A DNA stretch of 12,772 nt from Legionellaceae bacterium UBA2794 (GCA_002352055.1 DEHS01000061.1:41336-54107), one strand, 5' to 3'. Shown: positions 1-6,344, numbered from the stretch's first letter. Notes: a model not told the origin generated them from the letters alone. A program made the numbers and translations.

Positions 1-2
1 TA

Positions 3-1025
3 GAAAAAGCAGAGCAAACCATTTCAAAAAAAGGATTTATCACCAATCACTTTATTCATTTTCTAAAAAATCGCAGTGAACTCGCTTACGTCGTTAAATC
101 CAAATCTTTTTTTCAAAACGAACGTCTTTCATCGAGAAAACTTCGGGAACATATCAATAATATAATGACTGATAAGAAACAATTTATCGAATTTAATAAA
201 CTAACCTCTGCAGATGATGAACTGTTAGTAATTAACAGATTAAGAGAAAACTTTAAAAATCAATTAGGGTTCATCAAAAGATTATTCTTTTATAACGAAT
301 ACTGCGACATTAAGAACACTTTGCAACTTCCAGAACAGGAATTGCTCGCTGTTTTAATGAAAAAAGAACACTCACTATATTTAAAATCCATCGTAAGATG
401 TACCAGCGGACCCGGGGCAATTGCTAATTTTTTATTCGCGGGTTCTGTATTTAGCTCACAACATATTCGGGAAAAGATTGCCCCTTACTCATTTTATACC
501 CAGAATTTACATACTGTATTTGTTTCAAAAAGTTCTTTTAAATTACATGATTCTATTTTTGCCCTCTTAAACCATTTAGGATCAAAGGTAGGGGAATTGA
601 AGGATTCATCCTGGATAGAAGAAGGAATAAAATCACAAGCAGTGCGCAGTGATATTATTCGGCAAAGAAAAGAAAGGCTGCAAGAGAATTTAGCTGATAT
701 TTTTATGAAATTGAATACCAAAATAAAATATCAAGTTAATGTACTCATGCAAGATTCAACAATTTATTCAATGTTTATGAAGAAAAAGAGAGATAATTAT
801 CTCAATACGTTGCTCAGTATTTTACATTGCTTTGATCCTACAATTAATGAATTTGATATAAGTGCTTTTCGAAAAATATTATATAAATTTTATTCACAAG
901 ACCAAAATATTATTGATAGATTATTCTTTAAGCAGTCCCAAAAGTTAATTCAATCATTGGAGCATCATGTTCATGAAACATTCATTTTAGGTTTAACTAA
1001 AGAATCCAAAATCAAACTCAAATAA
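3..1025 (+). CDS. Hypothetical protein, 5'-truncated by the window edge
   Basis: I do not recognise this protein. The frame is open from base 3 without a stop, so at least 340 residues are visible and the true start lies outside the window. The first in-frame ATG, at 165, has no ribosome binding site before it, which argues that it is internal. The protein is hydrophilic and rich in Lys, Ile, Phe and Asn, and looks mostly alpha-helical. A basic stretch, IIRQRKERLQENLADIF, suggests a short amphipathic or coiled segment. No convincing membrane helix, signal peptide or catalytic motif is visible, and it ends in a basic tail (KESKIKLK). It is visibly more AT-rich than the housekeeping genes to the right, fitting accessory DNA. 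In a Legionella-like genome a secreted effector is possible, but nothing in the sequence shows it; the C-terminus has no obvious glutamate-rich block. Confidence 0.6.
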   Translation, partial: EKAEQTISKKGFITNHFIHFLKNRSELAYVVKSKSFFQNERLSSRKLREHINNIMTDKKQFIEFNKLTSADDELLVINRLRENFKNQLGFIKRLFFYNEYCDIKNTLQLPEQELLAVLMKKEHSLYLKSIVRCTSGPGAIANFLFAGSVFSSQHIREKIAPYSFYTQNLHTVFVSKSSFKLHDSIFALLNHLGSKVGELKDSSWIEEGIKSQAVRSDIIRQRKERLQENLADIFMKLNTKIKYQVNVLMQDSTIYSMFMKKKRDNYLNTLLSILHCFDPTINEFDISAFRKILYKFYSQDQNIIDRLFFKQSQKLIQSLEHHVHETFILGLTKESKIKLK

Positions 1026-1085
1026 TAATGCTTAATTAAGTAATTCCACTCATTAACTTTATTAAATGACATTTTTTTCCTAATT

Positions 1086-1105
1086 ATTACCGCTTTAACA
1101 GTAAT
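1086..1105. promoter_or_regulatory. Operator 1 (distal) upstream of hipBST
   Basis: Inverted repeat ATTACCG-N6-CAGTAAT with one mismatch between the 7-base arms. It shares arm sequence and 6-base spacer with two further copies at 1158 and 1229, centred 72 bases apart from the next. A HipB dimer is the expected binder (inference). Confidence 0.7.
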
Positions 1106-1157
1106 TTAAAAAATTTAATATAAACTATATAAAAATTATCTCAAAAAAAATGGAATT

Positions 1158-1177
1158 TTTACCGTCAAGGCAGTAAT
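1158..1177. promoter_or_regulatory. Operator 2 (middle) upstream of hipBST
   Basis: Inverted repeat TTTACCG-N6-CAGTAAT with two mismatches between the arms. It is the least symmetrical of three equally organised sites, centred 72 bases after operator 1 and 71 bases before operator 3. Confidence 0.7.
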
Positions 1178-1226
1178 TTAGAGTTAATAATCATAAAAAA
1201 TTTAAATGGCTGCTTTATTTTAATCA

Positions 1227-1254
1227 TTTTTACTGCTATAACAGTAAATATAAT
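1227..1254 (+). promoter_or_regulatory. Probable hipBST promoter
   Basis: A perfect -10 box TATAAT lies at 1249-1254, 19 bases before the hipB ATG. The -35 is poor (TTTTTA at 1227, 16-base spacer) and lies inside operator 3. Predicted transcription start is near 1260, leaving a very short leader. The geometry implies repression by occlusion. Confidence 0.55.
1229..1248. promoter_or_regulatory. Operator 3 (proximal) upstream of hipBST
   Basis: Perfect inverted repeat TTTACTG-N6-CAGTAAA. It ends exactly where a TATAAT box begins, so a bound repressor would cover the -35 to -10 region. This is the best candidate for the primary autoregulatory operator of the toxin-antitoxin operon. Confidence 0.8.
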
Positions 1255-1273
1255 TATTTTTTATTGGTGTTCC

Positions 1274-1501
1274 ATGCCCACGTCAGAGATTGCCAATTTA
1301 GTCTTTTACTATCGCAAACAAAGCGGCTTATCCCAACAGGAATTAGCTAGGTTAGCAGGTGTCGGAAAGACAGTTATATATGATATTGAAAAAGGGAAAG
1401 AATCGGTGCAGTTGAACACATTACTAAAAGTGTTTGATGTTTTAAATATCCAAATGAAATTTGAAACGCCTTTTCCTCAAACAACGGATAATAATCCATG
1501 A
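1274..1501 (+). CDS. hipB: HipB-like XRE-family antitoxin/repressor
   Basis: A 75-residue DNA-binding protein with one Cro/C1-type helix-turn-helix. SQQELARLAG (20-29) is the scaffold helix and GKTVIYDIEKGKESV (31-45) holds the recognition helix and the usual conserved end of the fold. A short polar tail follows. By family knowledge it should dimerise, bind the palindromes upstream and tie the toxin complex to the promoter. The start ATG lies just after the TATAAT box; its ribosome binding site is weak (GGTG). The last four bases overlap the hipS start (ATGA), so the two are translationally coupled. Its position before separate HipS and HipT genes identifies a three-gene HipBST module rather than a two-gene HipBA. 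It is shorter than E. coli HipB (88 residues). Confidence 0.88.
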   Translation: MPTSEIANLVFYYRKQSGLSQQELARLAGVGKTVIYDIEKGKESVQLNTLLKVFDVLNIQMKFETPFPQTTDNNP

Positions 1502-1806
1502 GAAAAGCATACATATCTGTGAATGGCATTAAGGCTGGCACATTAAAAGAATTAGAAGGTGGAAAATATCAGTTTACGTACTTTGATGATTATCAGGGTG
1601 CACCAGTGTCTCTCACCATGCCATTAACCAATAAGGTCTATGATTTTGACGTATTCCCTCCCTTTTTTGAAGGAGTACTTCCTGAGGGTAGTATGCTTGA
1701 AGCACTATTACGCAAATATAAGATAGATAAAAGTGATTATTTTAGCCAATTGATAATAGTTGGCCAGGATGTCGTAGGCGCAGTGACTATTGAGGAACTA
1801 AGATGA
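1498..1806 (+). CDS. hipS: HipS-like protein (detached HipA N-terminal subdomain)
   Basis: 102 residues matching the N-terminal subdomain of HipA kinases: an initial strand (KAYISVNGIKAGTL), then the hallmark FPPFFEGVLPEG (53-64), then a helix with a hydrophobic end. In the E. coli O127 HipBST system this separate small protein is the actual antitoxin and inhibits the kinase HipT; I infer the same role here. It overlaps hipB and hipT by four bases (ATGA) at both ends, so the three proteins should be made in a fixed ratio. As I recall, an inhibitory Trp follows LPEG in E. coli HipS (W65). Here the residue after LPEG is Ser65, so the contact may differ. No transmembrane or signal segment is visible. 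Confidence 0.85.
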   Translation: MRKAYISVNGIKAGTLKELEGGKYQFTYFDDYQGAPVSLTMPLTNKVYDFDVFPPFFEGVLPEGSMLEALLRKYKIDKSDYFSQLIIVGQDVVGAVTIEELR

Positions 1807-2735
1807 AATACTGTCCTATTACTTATGAAAGGATAAGTGAGCACGAAAGCTATTCGCAACGTGGATTGCATTTACTTTCCCCTCAATTAAAAAACCTTAA
1901 TCCATTAGACTTAAGTGCGGATGAGCAGCGTCAGGAAGCAATTGCTCGAGTAGGAAAGATGTCTATTCAAGGTGTTCAAAAAAAGCTAAGTGCAAAACTA
2001 AAGATTAAAGATGAGTGCTTTGAAATTGTAGATCAAAAGGGTCACTATATTTTAAAACCTCCCAGTGATATTTATACAGAATTGCCGGAAAATGAAGCGA
2101 TAACTATGACCCTTGCCAAGACAATTGGCCTCGAAGTTCCGGTTCATGGTCTAGTATATTCAAAAGACAAAAGTTTTACCTATTTCATTAAACGGTTTGA
2201 TCGAACAGGTCATAATAAAAAGTTAGCATTAGAAGATTTTGCACAATTATCGGGTGGAGATCGGCATACAAAATATAGAAGTTCTATGGAAAAAGTGATT
2301 GCTGTAATAGAACAGTATTGCACATTCCCAAAAATTGAATTCGTGAAATTATTTAAGTTGACCTTATTTAACTACCTGGTTGGAAATGAAGACATGCACC
2401 TAAAAAATTTTTCCCTGATTACTAAAGATAGAAAAATTTTCATGTCACCAGCATATGATTTGCTTAACTCCACTATCGCGCAAAAAAACCCAACAGAAGA
2501 AATGGCTTTACCCCTAAAAGGAAAAAAAAATAATTTAACACAACGTGATTTTTTAAACTATTTCGCTATTGAAAAACTAAGATTAAACCAAAATGTCATC
2601 GATGGGATTGTTCAAGAATTCCATCAGATAATACCCAAATGGCAAGAGCTGATTGGTGTTAGTTTTTTATCAAAAGCGATGCAGGAAAAATACCTCGAAT
2701 TACTCGATCAACGAGCCAAGCGGTTGAATTTTTGA
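1803..2735 (+). CDS. hipT: HipT-like serine/threonine kinase toxin
   Basis: A 310-residue HipA-family kinase lacking the N-terminal subdomain, which hipS supplies. Motifs in order: glycine-rich loop GKMSIQGVQKKLS (51-63) with autophosphorylation candidate Ser54; ATP-binding lysine in ILKP (Lys85); conserved ENE (96-98); KRFDR (130-134); catalytic loop GNEDMHLKNFS (194-204) with Asp197 as probable base and Asn202 for magnesium; and SPAYDLL (215-221) with metal-binding Asp219. All key catalytic residues are present, so an active kinase is expected. The E. coli homologue phosphorylates tryptophanyl-tRNA synthetase; the target here cannot be read from sequence. The glycine-rich loop reads S-I-Q, whereas I recall S-I-S in E. 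coli HipT. The start overlaps the hipS stop by four bases. It is full-length with no sign of decay. Confidence 0.9.
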   Translation: MKYCPITYERISEHESYSQRGLHLLSPQLKNLNPLDLSADEQRQEAIARVGKMSIQGVQKKLSAKLKIKDECFEIVDQKGHYILKPPSDIYTELPENEAITMTLAKTIGLEVPVHGLVYSKDKSFTYFIKRFDRTGHNKKLALEDFAQLSGGDRHTKYRSSMEKVIAVIEQYCTFPKIEFVKLFKLTLFNYLVGNEDMHLKNFSLITKDRKIFMSPAYDLLNSTIAQKNPTEEMALPLKGKKNNLTQRDFLNYFAIEKLRLNQNVIDGIVQEFHQIIPKWQELIGVSFLSKAMQEKYLELLDQRAKRLNF

Positions 2736-2738
2736 CTA

Positions 2739-2806
2739 CTGAAATCAGGCGTCTTCTCAGATAAGAAAAAATCCGGTGACGCATCTTTTTATAACACTAA
2801 TTTCAG
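2739..2806. repeat. Nested inverted repeats after hipT; possible weak terminator
   Basis: Arms CTGAAAT (2739-2745) and ATTTCAG (2800-2806) enclose a second pair, GCGTC (2749-2753) and GACGC (2778-2782). The inner pair is followed by ATCTTTTT. An RNA from this region could form a two-level stem with a T-run after the inner stem. It may terminate hipBST, but the inner loop is long and the stem short, so confidence is low. Confidence 0.3.
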
Positions 2807-2844
2807 GAATGGCTCAATATAGCTATAGACACTGTTAGCCCTAC

Positions 2845-2873
2845 TTGTACTTTTTCTCTAAAAAACCAATAAT
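2845..2873 (+). promoter_or_regulatory. Candidate fau promoter
   Basis: TTGTAC at 2845-2850, a 17-base spacer and AATAAT at 2868-2873, with a predicted start near 2880 and a leader of about 18 bases. The -10 matches 5 of 6 consensus bases; the -35 matches only 3. Confidence 0.4.
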
Positions 2874-2897
2874 CTAGTTAAAAAACTCTGAGTATAT

Positions 2898-3473
2898 ATG
2901 GCTGATCAATTCAAAGTAGCATTAAGAAATACAATAAAACAAATAAGAGCTCGATTATCTGTAGCTTATCGTATCCAAGCATCCAATCAAATCTGTAATC
3001 GAATTAAATCACTTGATCAATACCGCAAAGCCAAGCGGATCGCTTTATACTGCGCTGCCAATGGAGAGGTCGATCTGCATTCTCTCTGGGATAGTGCTCC
3101 CTTGCATGGAAAATTTTGTTATTTCCCGGCAATAAAAGAAGATTTAACTCTTTCTTTTTTGCCGGCCACTCCTGCGACACCATTTAAAACAAATAAATAT
3201 GGCATACAAGAACCGGATGTACCGCAAGAATCAGCGTTGCCAGTGGAGCAGCTGGATTTAATTTTAATACCTCTAGTCGCCTTCGACACCCAATGCAATC
3301 GTCTTGGAATGGGCGCAGGATTCTATGATAGAACATTAAAAAATAATACCAAGGGTTGTTTAATGGGCGTTGCTTATCAATTCCAACATCAGGATTATCT
3401 TTATTCAAATCCTTGGGACATACCGTTAAATGCAGTAGTTACTCAGAAAAGAATATACATTGCAACGAAATAA
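2898..3473 (+). CDS. fau: 5-formyltetrahydrofolate cyclo-ligase
   Basis: 191 residues, the usual length. The enzyme (MTHFS, YgfA) uses ATP to convert 5-formyltetrahydrofolate to 5,10-methenyltetrahydrofolate in the cytosolic one-carbon pathway. Supporting features are the basic N-terminal helix (LRNTIKQIRARLS), KYGIQEP (100-106), the strand DLILIPLVAFD (120-130) and the family signature RLGMGAGFYDR (135-145), whose glycine loop and YDR belong to the nucleotide/substrate site. The ATG at 2898 gives a normal N-terminus, although no strong ribosome binding site precedes it. In many gammaproteobacteria the 6S RNA gene lies just upstream of this gene; I cannot recognise one in the 162 bases before it, where hipBST ends. 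It appears to be a single-gene unit. Confidence 0.93.
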   Translation: MADQFKVALRNTIKQIRARLSVAYRIQASNQICNRIKSLDQYRKAKRIALYCAANGEVDLHSLWDSAPLHGKFCYFPAIKEDLTLSFLPATPATPFKTNKYGIQEPDVPQESALPVEQLDLILIPLVAFDTQCNRLGMGAGFYDRTLKNNTKGCLMGVAYQFQHQDYLYSNPWDIPLNAVVTQKRIYIATK

Positions 3474-3530
3474 TTAAAAAGCACATTGAGTTTCCAAAAA
3501 AAGACTTACTGACTTATGCCAAACGCGCGC

Positions 3531-3560
3531 TTGAATCATTTATTTAAAAAATGCAATAAT
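3531..3560 (+). promoter_or_regulatory. Candidate promoter for the beta-barrel/GH18 pair
   Basis: TTGAAT at 3531-3536, an 18-base spacer and AATAAT at 3555-3560, with TGC directly before the -10 (extended -10 element). The predicted start is about 50 bases before the TTG start codon of the next gene. Confidence 0.45.
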
Positions 3561-3613
3561 GTGGGTTACAAATTAGCTAATAAATTTTAGTAAATTTAAA
3601 CGGATTTTTTAGA

Positions 3614-4348
3614 TTGAAAAAACTTATTCTTTGCGGTCTCCTCATCTCCCCCTGGTTATATGCAGATAATATCTCTCTTTCATTAATGGGCGGATTCATT
3701 ACCTCCTCATTAAAAAATGAACCTTTGGTGGAAATTAATAACTTCGTTACTAATGCTTATATAACAAATAAAAACAACCATTGGGGTGAGTTTTGGGGTG
3801 GAAGTCTCGCTCATTCGTTTGAAGAAATAATTCCTCATGTTAATTTTTCATTGGGTGTTGCAGGATACGCAATTCAACCCGGTGAAGTTAAGGGAACTGT
3901 ATTTCCATTTATAAATGAGGGAGTTTTTGACTCATTAAATTATAAATTTCAGGTTAAAAACAACTCGCTCATGATTGAATCAGGTCTCTCATACGGACTT
4001 GGCAATTGGCGCCCCTTTATCATTGCTGGAATAGGTAAATCATGGAATCGCCTGGAAAATTATAACGAGGTACCATCCGATCCAGCATCCAGCGCAACCG
4101 CTCTCCCTTCATTTAGAAATAATATTCATCAGGCGCATGCTTATGAATTAGGATTGGGATGCAGCTATTTATTTTATGAAGATACCCGACATAAAATTCG
4201 TTACATGACTTCAGCAGGATACCGTTTCTGGAATTTAGGAAAAGGTGAATTAGAGACTTTTGCCGAGCAAACGTCAAATTCTCGCTTACATAGTAACAAC
4301 ATAAAGACACAAGGTCTGGCTGTTTCACTGGATGTTTCCTTTTATTAA
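3614..4348 (+). CDS. Probable outer-membrane beta-barrel protein
   Basis: 244 residues starting at TTG. This start gives a clean signal peptide, MKKLILCGLLISPWLYA, with cleavage expected before DN; the next in-frame Met would remove it. The mature protein consists of alternating hydrophobic/polar strands separated by polar turns, for example SLSLMGGFI, MIESGLSYGLGNW, RPFIIAGIGKSW, YELGLGCSYLFY and IRYMTSAGYRFWNLG. It ends in VSLDVSFY, the aromatic C-terminus recognised by the barrel assembly machinery. This fits a small eight-stranded OmpA/opacity-type barrel; I cannot name a specific family. Role unknown: adhesion, a pore or envelope structure are all possible. The GH18 gene begins 22 bases downstream, so the two are probably co-transcribed and both products are exported. 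Confidence 0.7.
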   Translation: MKKLILCGLLISPWLYADNISLSLMGGFITSSLKNEPLVEINNFVTNAYITNKNNHWGEFWGGSLAHSFEEIIPHVNFSLGVAGYAIQPGEVKGTVFPFINEGVFDSLNYKFQVKNNSLMIESGLSYGLGNWRPFIIAGIGKSWNRLENYNEVPSDPASSATALPSFRNNIHQAHAYELGLGCSYLFYEDTRHKIRYMTSAGYRFWNLGKGELETFAEQTSNSRLHSNNIKTQGLAVSLDVSFY

Positions 4349-4370
4349 TTATTTATCAGGATAATTGGCA

Positions 4371-5609
4371 ATGAAAAAAAGCGTTTTATATAGTGTTTTA
4401 TGCCTTGTCTTATCATCGTTACATGCTGGCGCCATTTTGGAAATTATTCCCAGCAGCTCTTACCCCATTGCCATAATTCCAGGTGGTCAAACCTCTTTAA
4501 CCTACACTGTTAAAAATAACACATCCAAAACCCTTTCTGCTCTGACAATCGATGCAGGTTTTGGTGGCGCATCAACGCTTCTCTCTCTCTTTGTTAGCAT
4601 GAATCAGTGCGGAGTACTCCCACCTGCAAGTAATTGTCGATTCACTATAACGGTGCAGGGAATGAACAAAGCAGGCAGCACCACGTTAACTCCTAAAGTC
4701 TGTGCCTATAATGGTACTGCTTGCTCAATACCGGTACAAAATAATCGCGTTCCTATAATTGCCAGCAATAATATCCCCAATACATCATTCCCTACCCCTT
4801 ATGCCGGGACTTTTTATCCCATATATAATCTTGGAGCAGGTCAATGGATTGAGCCTGATTCATCGATGCCATTTAATCGAGTCAGCGCTCTTTTTGCAGC
4901 TTTCGCACACGCTTATCCGGTAGGAAATGGAGCAATTTTCACCTACGAAGCAGGACAACCAGACGAGCCACGCAGGCTTGCTCTTCTCTCATCAGTTGCT
5001 CGCGGTGTTAACCCATCGATGAAAATATTAATCTCATTGGGCTGGGGGAAAAATGATTGGACTTTTATTAATAATGACTATGTTAATAATGCTCATTTAT
5101 TCGTACCGAGTGTTATCCAATTTATAAGAAATAATAATTTGGACGGAATGGATATAGATGATGAAGAAATCGGAGGTACAAGTGGGAGCATCCCGCAAGA
5201 ACACTTTAACGGCGTTATTACCAACTTAAGAAATGCTTTGAATTATGCCTCATTACAAGATGGTAAGCCCTATTATTTAACAATTACACCTGCAGGAAAC
5301 AACTCCCAACCTGGTGGCCTTGAAGATACTCAGATTGATGCTAAAAATGCCTTTAGTTTTAATTTGATTAACATTCAAACCTATTACAATGGCAATCCTT
5401 CTTTTGGCCAGGATTTTTTTGATAGTCTGATAGAGATCGGATACCCTGCCTCACAAATCGCTAATGGAATCGATACCGAAAATTGCAATCCGGTTTTCCC
5501 AGATTATCTCAATCTGGCAGGGATGTTTAACTGGAATATGACGGCAGATAGCGCCTGTAATTTTCAATATACCATTCAACTGGCAGATCTCGTCGGATAT
5601 TACGGTTAA
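4371..5609 (+). CDS. Secreted GH18-family (chitinase-like) glycosidase
   Basis: 412 residues. I chose the ATG at 4371 over an in-frame TTG at 4365: AGGA at 4358-4361 is 9 bases from the ATG but only 3 from the TTG, and the ATG gives the signal peptide MKKSVLYSVLCLVLSSLHAGA. Residues of about 25-125 form an immunoglobulin-like beta sandwich with spaced cysteines (QCGVLPPASNC, VCAYNGTAC). The rest is a GH18 barrel, with strand ILISLGWG (220-226) and the active-site motif DGMDIDDE (258-265). Asp261, Asp263 and Glu265 match the family's DxxDxDxE, with Glu265 the acid. The usual Trp before Glu is Asp. GH18 enzymes cut beta-1,4-N-acetylglucosamine bonds in chitin or glycoproteins; the substrate is not determined here. 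Export and probable type II secretion are inferences. It forms a pair with the barrel protein upstream. Confidence 0.85.
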   Translation: MKKSVLYSVLCLVLSSLHAGAILEIIPSSSYPIAIIPGGQTSLTYTVKNNTSKTLSALTIDAGFGGASTLLSLFVSMNQCGVLPPASNCRFTITVQGMNKAGSTTLTPKVCAYNGTACSIPVQNNRVPIIASNNIPNTSFPTPYAGTFYPIYNLGAGQWIEPDSSMPFNRVSALFAAFAHAYPVGNGAIFTYEAGQPDEPRRLALLSSVARGVNPSMKILISLGWGKNDWTFINNDYVNNAHLFVPSVIQFIRNNNLDGMDIDDEEIGGTSGSIPQEHFNGVITNLRNALNYASLQDGKPYYLTITPAGNNSQPGGLEDTQIDAKNAFSFNLINIQTYYNGNPSFGQDFFDSLIEIGYPASQIANGIDTENCNPVFPDYLNLAGMFNWNMTADSACNFQYTIQLADLVGYYG

Positions 5610-5624
5610 TATCCGATGAGATCT
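5585..5624. terminator. 18-bp stem-loop spanning the GH18 stop codon
   Basis: Arms 5585-5602 and 5607-5624 are complementary over 18 positions, with one G-U pair (5592/5617), closing a 4-base CGGT loop. The left arm encodes the last residues of the GH18 protein and its TAA stop lies at the start of the right arm. No T-run follows on either strand, so it is not a standard intrinsic terminator. It lies between convergent genes and probably marks or stabilises mRNA 3' ends. Confidence 0.6.
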
Positions 5625-5639
5625 ATACAGTCGTTAATA

Positions 5640-5978
5640 TTAAATAGCATCGTTTCCAACTTCGCCCGTTCTAATCCGTACCACCTGCTGTAGCTCATAT
5701 ACAAATATCTTGCCATCACCAATTTTACCGGTATAGGCTGATTTACAAATAGCTTCTATTGCTGTTTCCACCATATTATCAGGCAAGGCAAGTTCGATTT
5801 TAATTTTAGGCAAAAAATCGACCACATACTCCGCCCCCCGGTACAATTCGGTATGACCTTTTTGGCGGCCAAATCCTCGGGTTTCCGAAATCGTAATTCC
5901 GGGCACACCCACTTCCATTAGCGCTTCATGTACATCATCTAACTTGAAAGGCTTGATGATGGCAGTAATCATTTTCAT
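5640..5978 (-). CDS. glnB: Nitrogen regulatory protein P-II (GlnB type)
   Basis: A trimeric cytosolic signal protein that senses 2-oxoglutarate and ATP/ADP and controls glutamine synthetase adenylylation, nitrogen regulators or ammonium channels. The open frame extends to 5999, but the ATG at 5978 gives MKMITAIIKPFKLDDV, the canonical 112-residue length and Tyr51 in the T-loop motif ELYRGAEY, the uridylylated tyrosine. A GGA lies six bases before this ATG. The second signature, TGKIGDGKIFVYEL (83-96), and the C-terminal RIRTGE are intact. HTELYRGAEY and VDFLPK are closer to GlnB than to GlnK of E. coli, though the paralogue assignment is tentative. No amtB follows; downstream is the convergent GH18 gene. 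It diverges from ubiK. I see no sigma-54 promoter (GG-N10-GC) in the 102-base spacer. Confidence 0.93.
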   Translation of the reverse strand: MKMITAIIKPFKLDDVHEALMEVGVPGITISETRGFGRQKGHTELYRGAEYVVDFLPKIKIELALPDNMVETAIEAICKSAYTGKIGDGKIFVYELQQVVRIRTGEVGNDAI

Positions 5979-6045
5979 ATAAAATCCATGGTTGTTCATT
6001 TGATAAATTAACCCGAATCTGGAGGTAGTCCTCTTCAGGTAGTTT

Positions 6046-6054
6046 TGTTACACT
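6046..6054 (+). promoter_or_regulatory. Candidate extended -10 for ubiK
   Basis: TGTTACACT carries the TG of an extended -10 and a -10 hexamer matching 4 of 6 bases (TACACT). No good -35 is visible. Transcription would start near 6061, upstream of the chosen ubiK ATG but downstream of the alternative TTG at 6045. Confidence 0.25.
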
Positions 6055-6080
6055 GTCAGCAAAAATCACCTGGAGTTCAT

Positions 6081-6344
6081 ATGTTCGACCCCAAACAATT
6101 TGATGATATAGCTACGAAACTTTTCGCAACTCTCCCCACCAGTCTACAGAATATTGAAAAAGACATTCAACAAAAATTTAAAGAAGTATTACAATCTGCA
6201 TTTGCCCGACTGGATTTAATTACTCGAGAAGAGTTTGATGTACAGTGTAAAGTACTTGCACGTACCCGAGAAAAGTTGGAAGTCCTTCAAAGTCAGGTGG
6301 AAACTTTATTAATTGAACAAGATCAAAATAAAATAGAAAAATAA
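6081..6344 (+). CDS. ubiK: Ubiquinone biosynthesis accessory factor UbiK
   Basis: 87 residues (formerly YqiC, BMFP family). It helps the soluble Ubi complex in the last steps of ubiquinone synthesis, binding UbiJ and lipid in E. coli. The sequence opens MFDPKQFDDIATKL and continues with amphipathic helices (LPTSLQNIEKDIQQKFKEVL) and a C-terminal coiled coil (about residues 50-80, REEFDVQCKVLARTREKLEVLQSQV in outline), as in the family. The open frame extends to a TTG at 6045, but GGAG at 6072-6075 sits five bases before the ATG at 6081, and family members start at the MFDP-type N-terminus. comM begins 73 bases downstream on the same strand; this neighbour pair recurs in gammaproteobacteria. 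Confidence 0.88.
   Translation: MFDPKQFDDIATKLFATLPTSLQNIEKDIQQKFKEVLQSAFARLDLITREEFDVQCKVLARTREKLEVLQSQVETLLIEQDQNKIEK

Noticed and set aside
1031..1040. Palindrome CTTAATTAAG after the first gene
   Set aside because: It is short, has no loop or T-run, and is expected by chance in such AT-rich DNA.
2736..2897. Possible 6S RNA (ssrS) gene upstream of fau
   Set aside because: The location fits the common 6S-fau linkage, but I see neither the long closing stem nor the open central bubble, and only 162 bases are available.
3356..3547. 63-residue open frame overlapping the end of fau
   Set aside because: It lies mostly inside fau in another frame, has no ribosome binding site and no family features.
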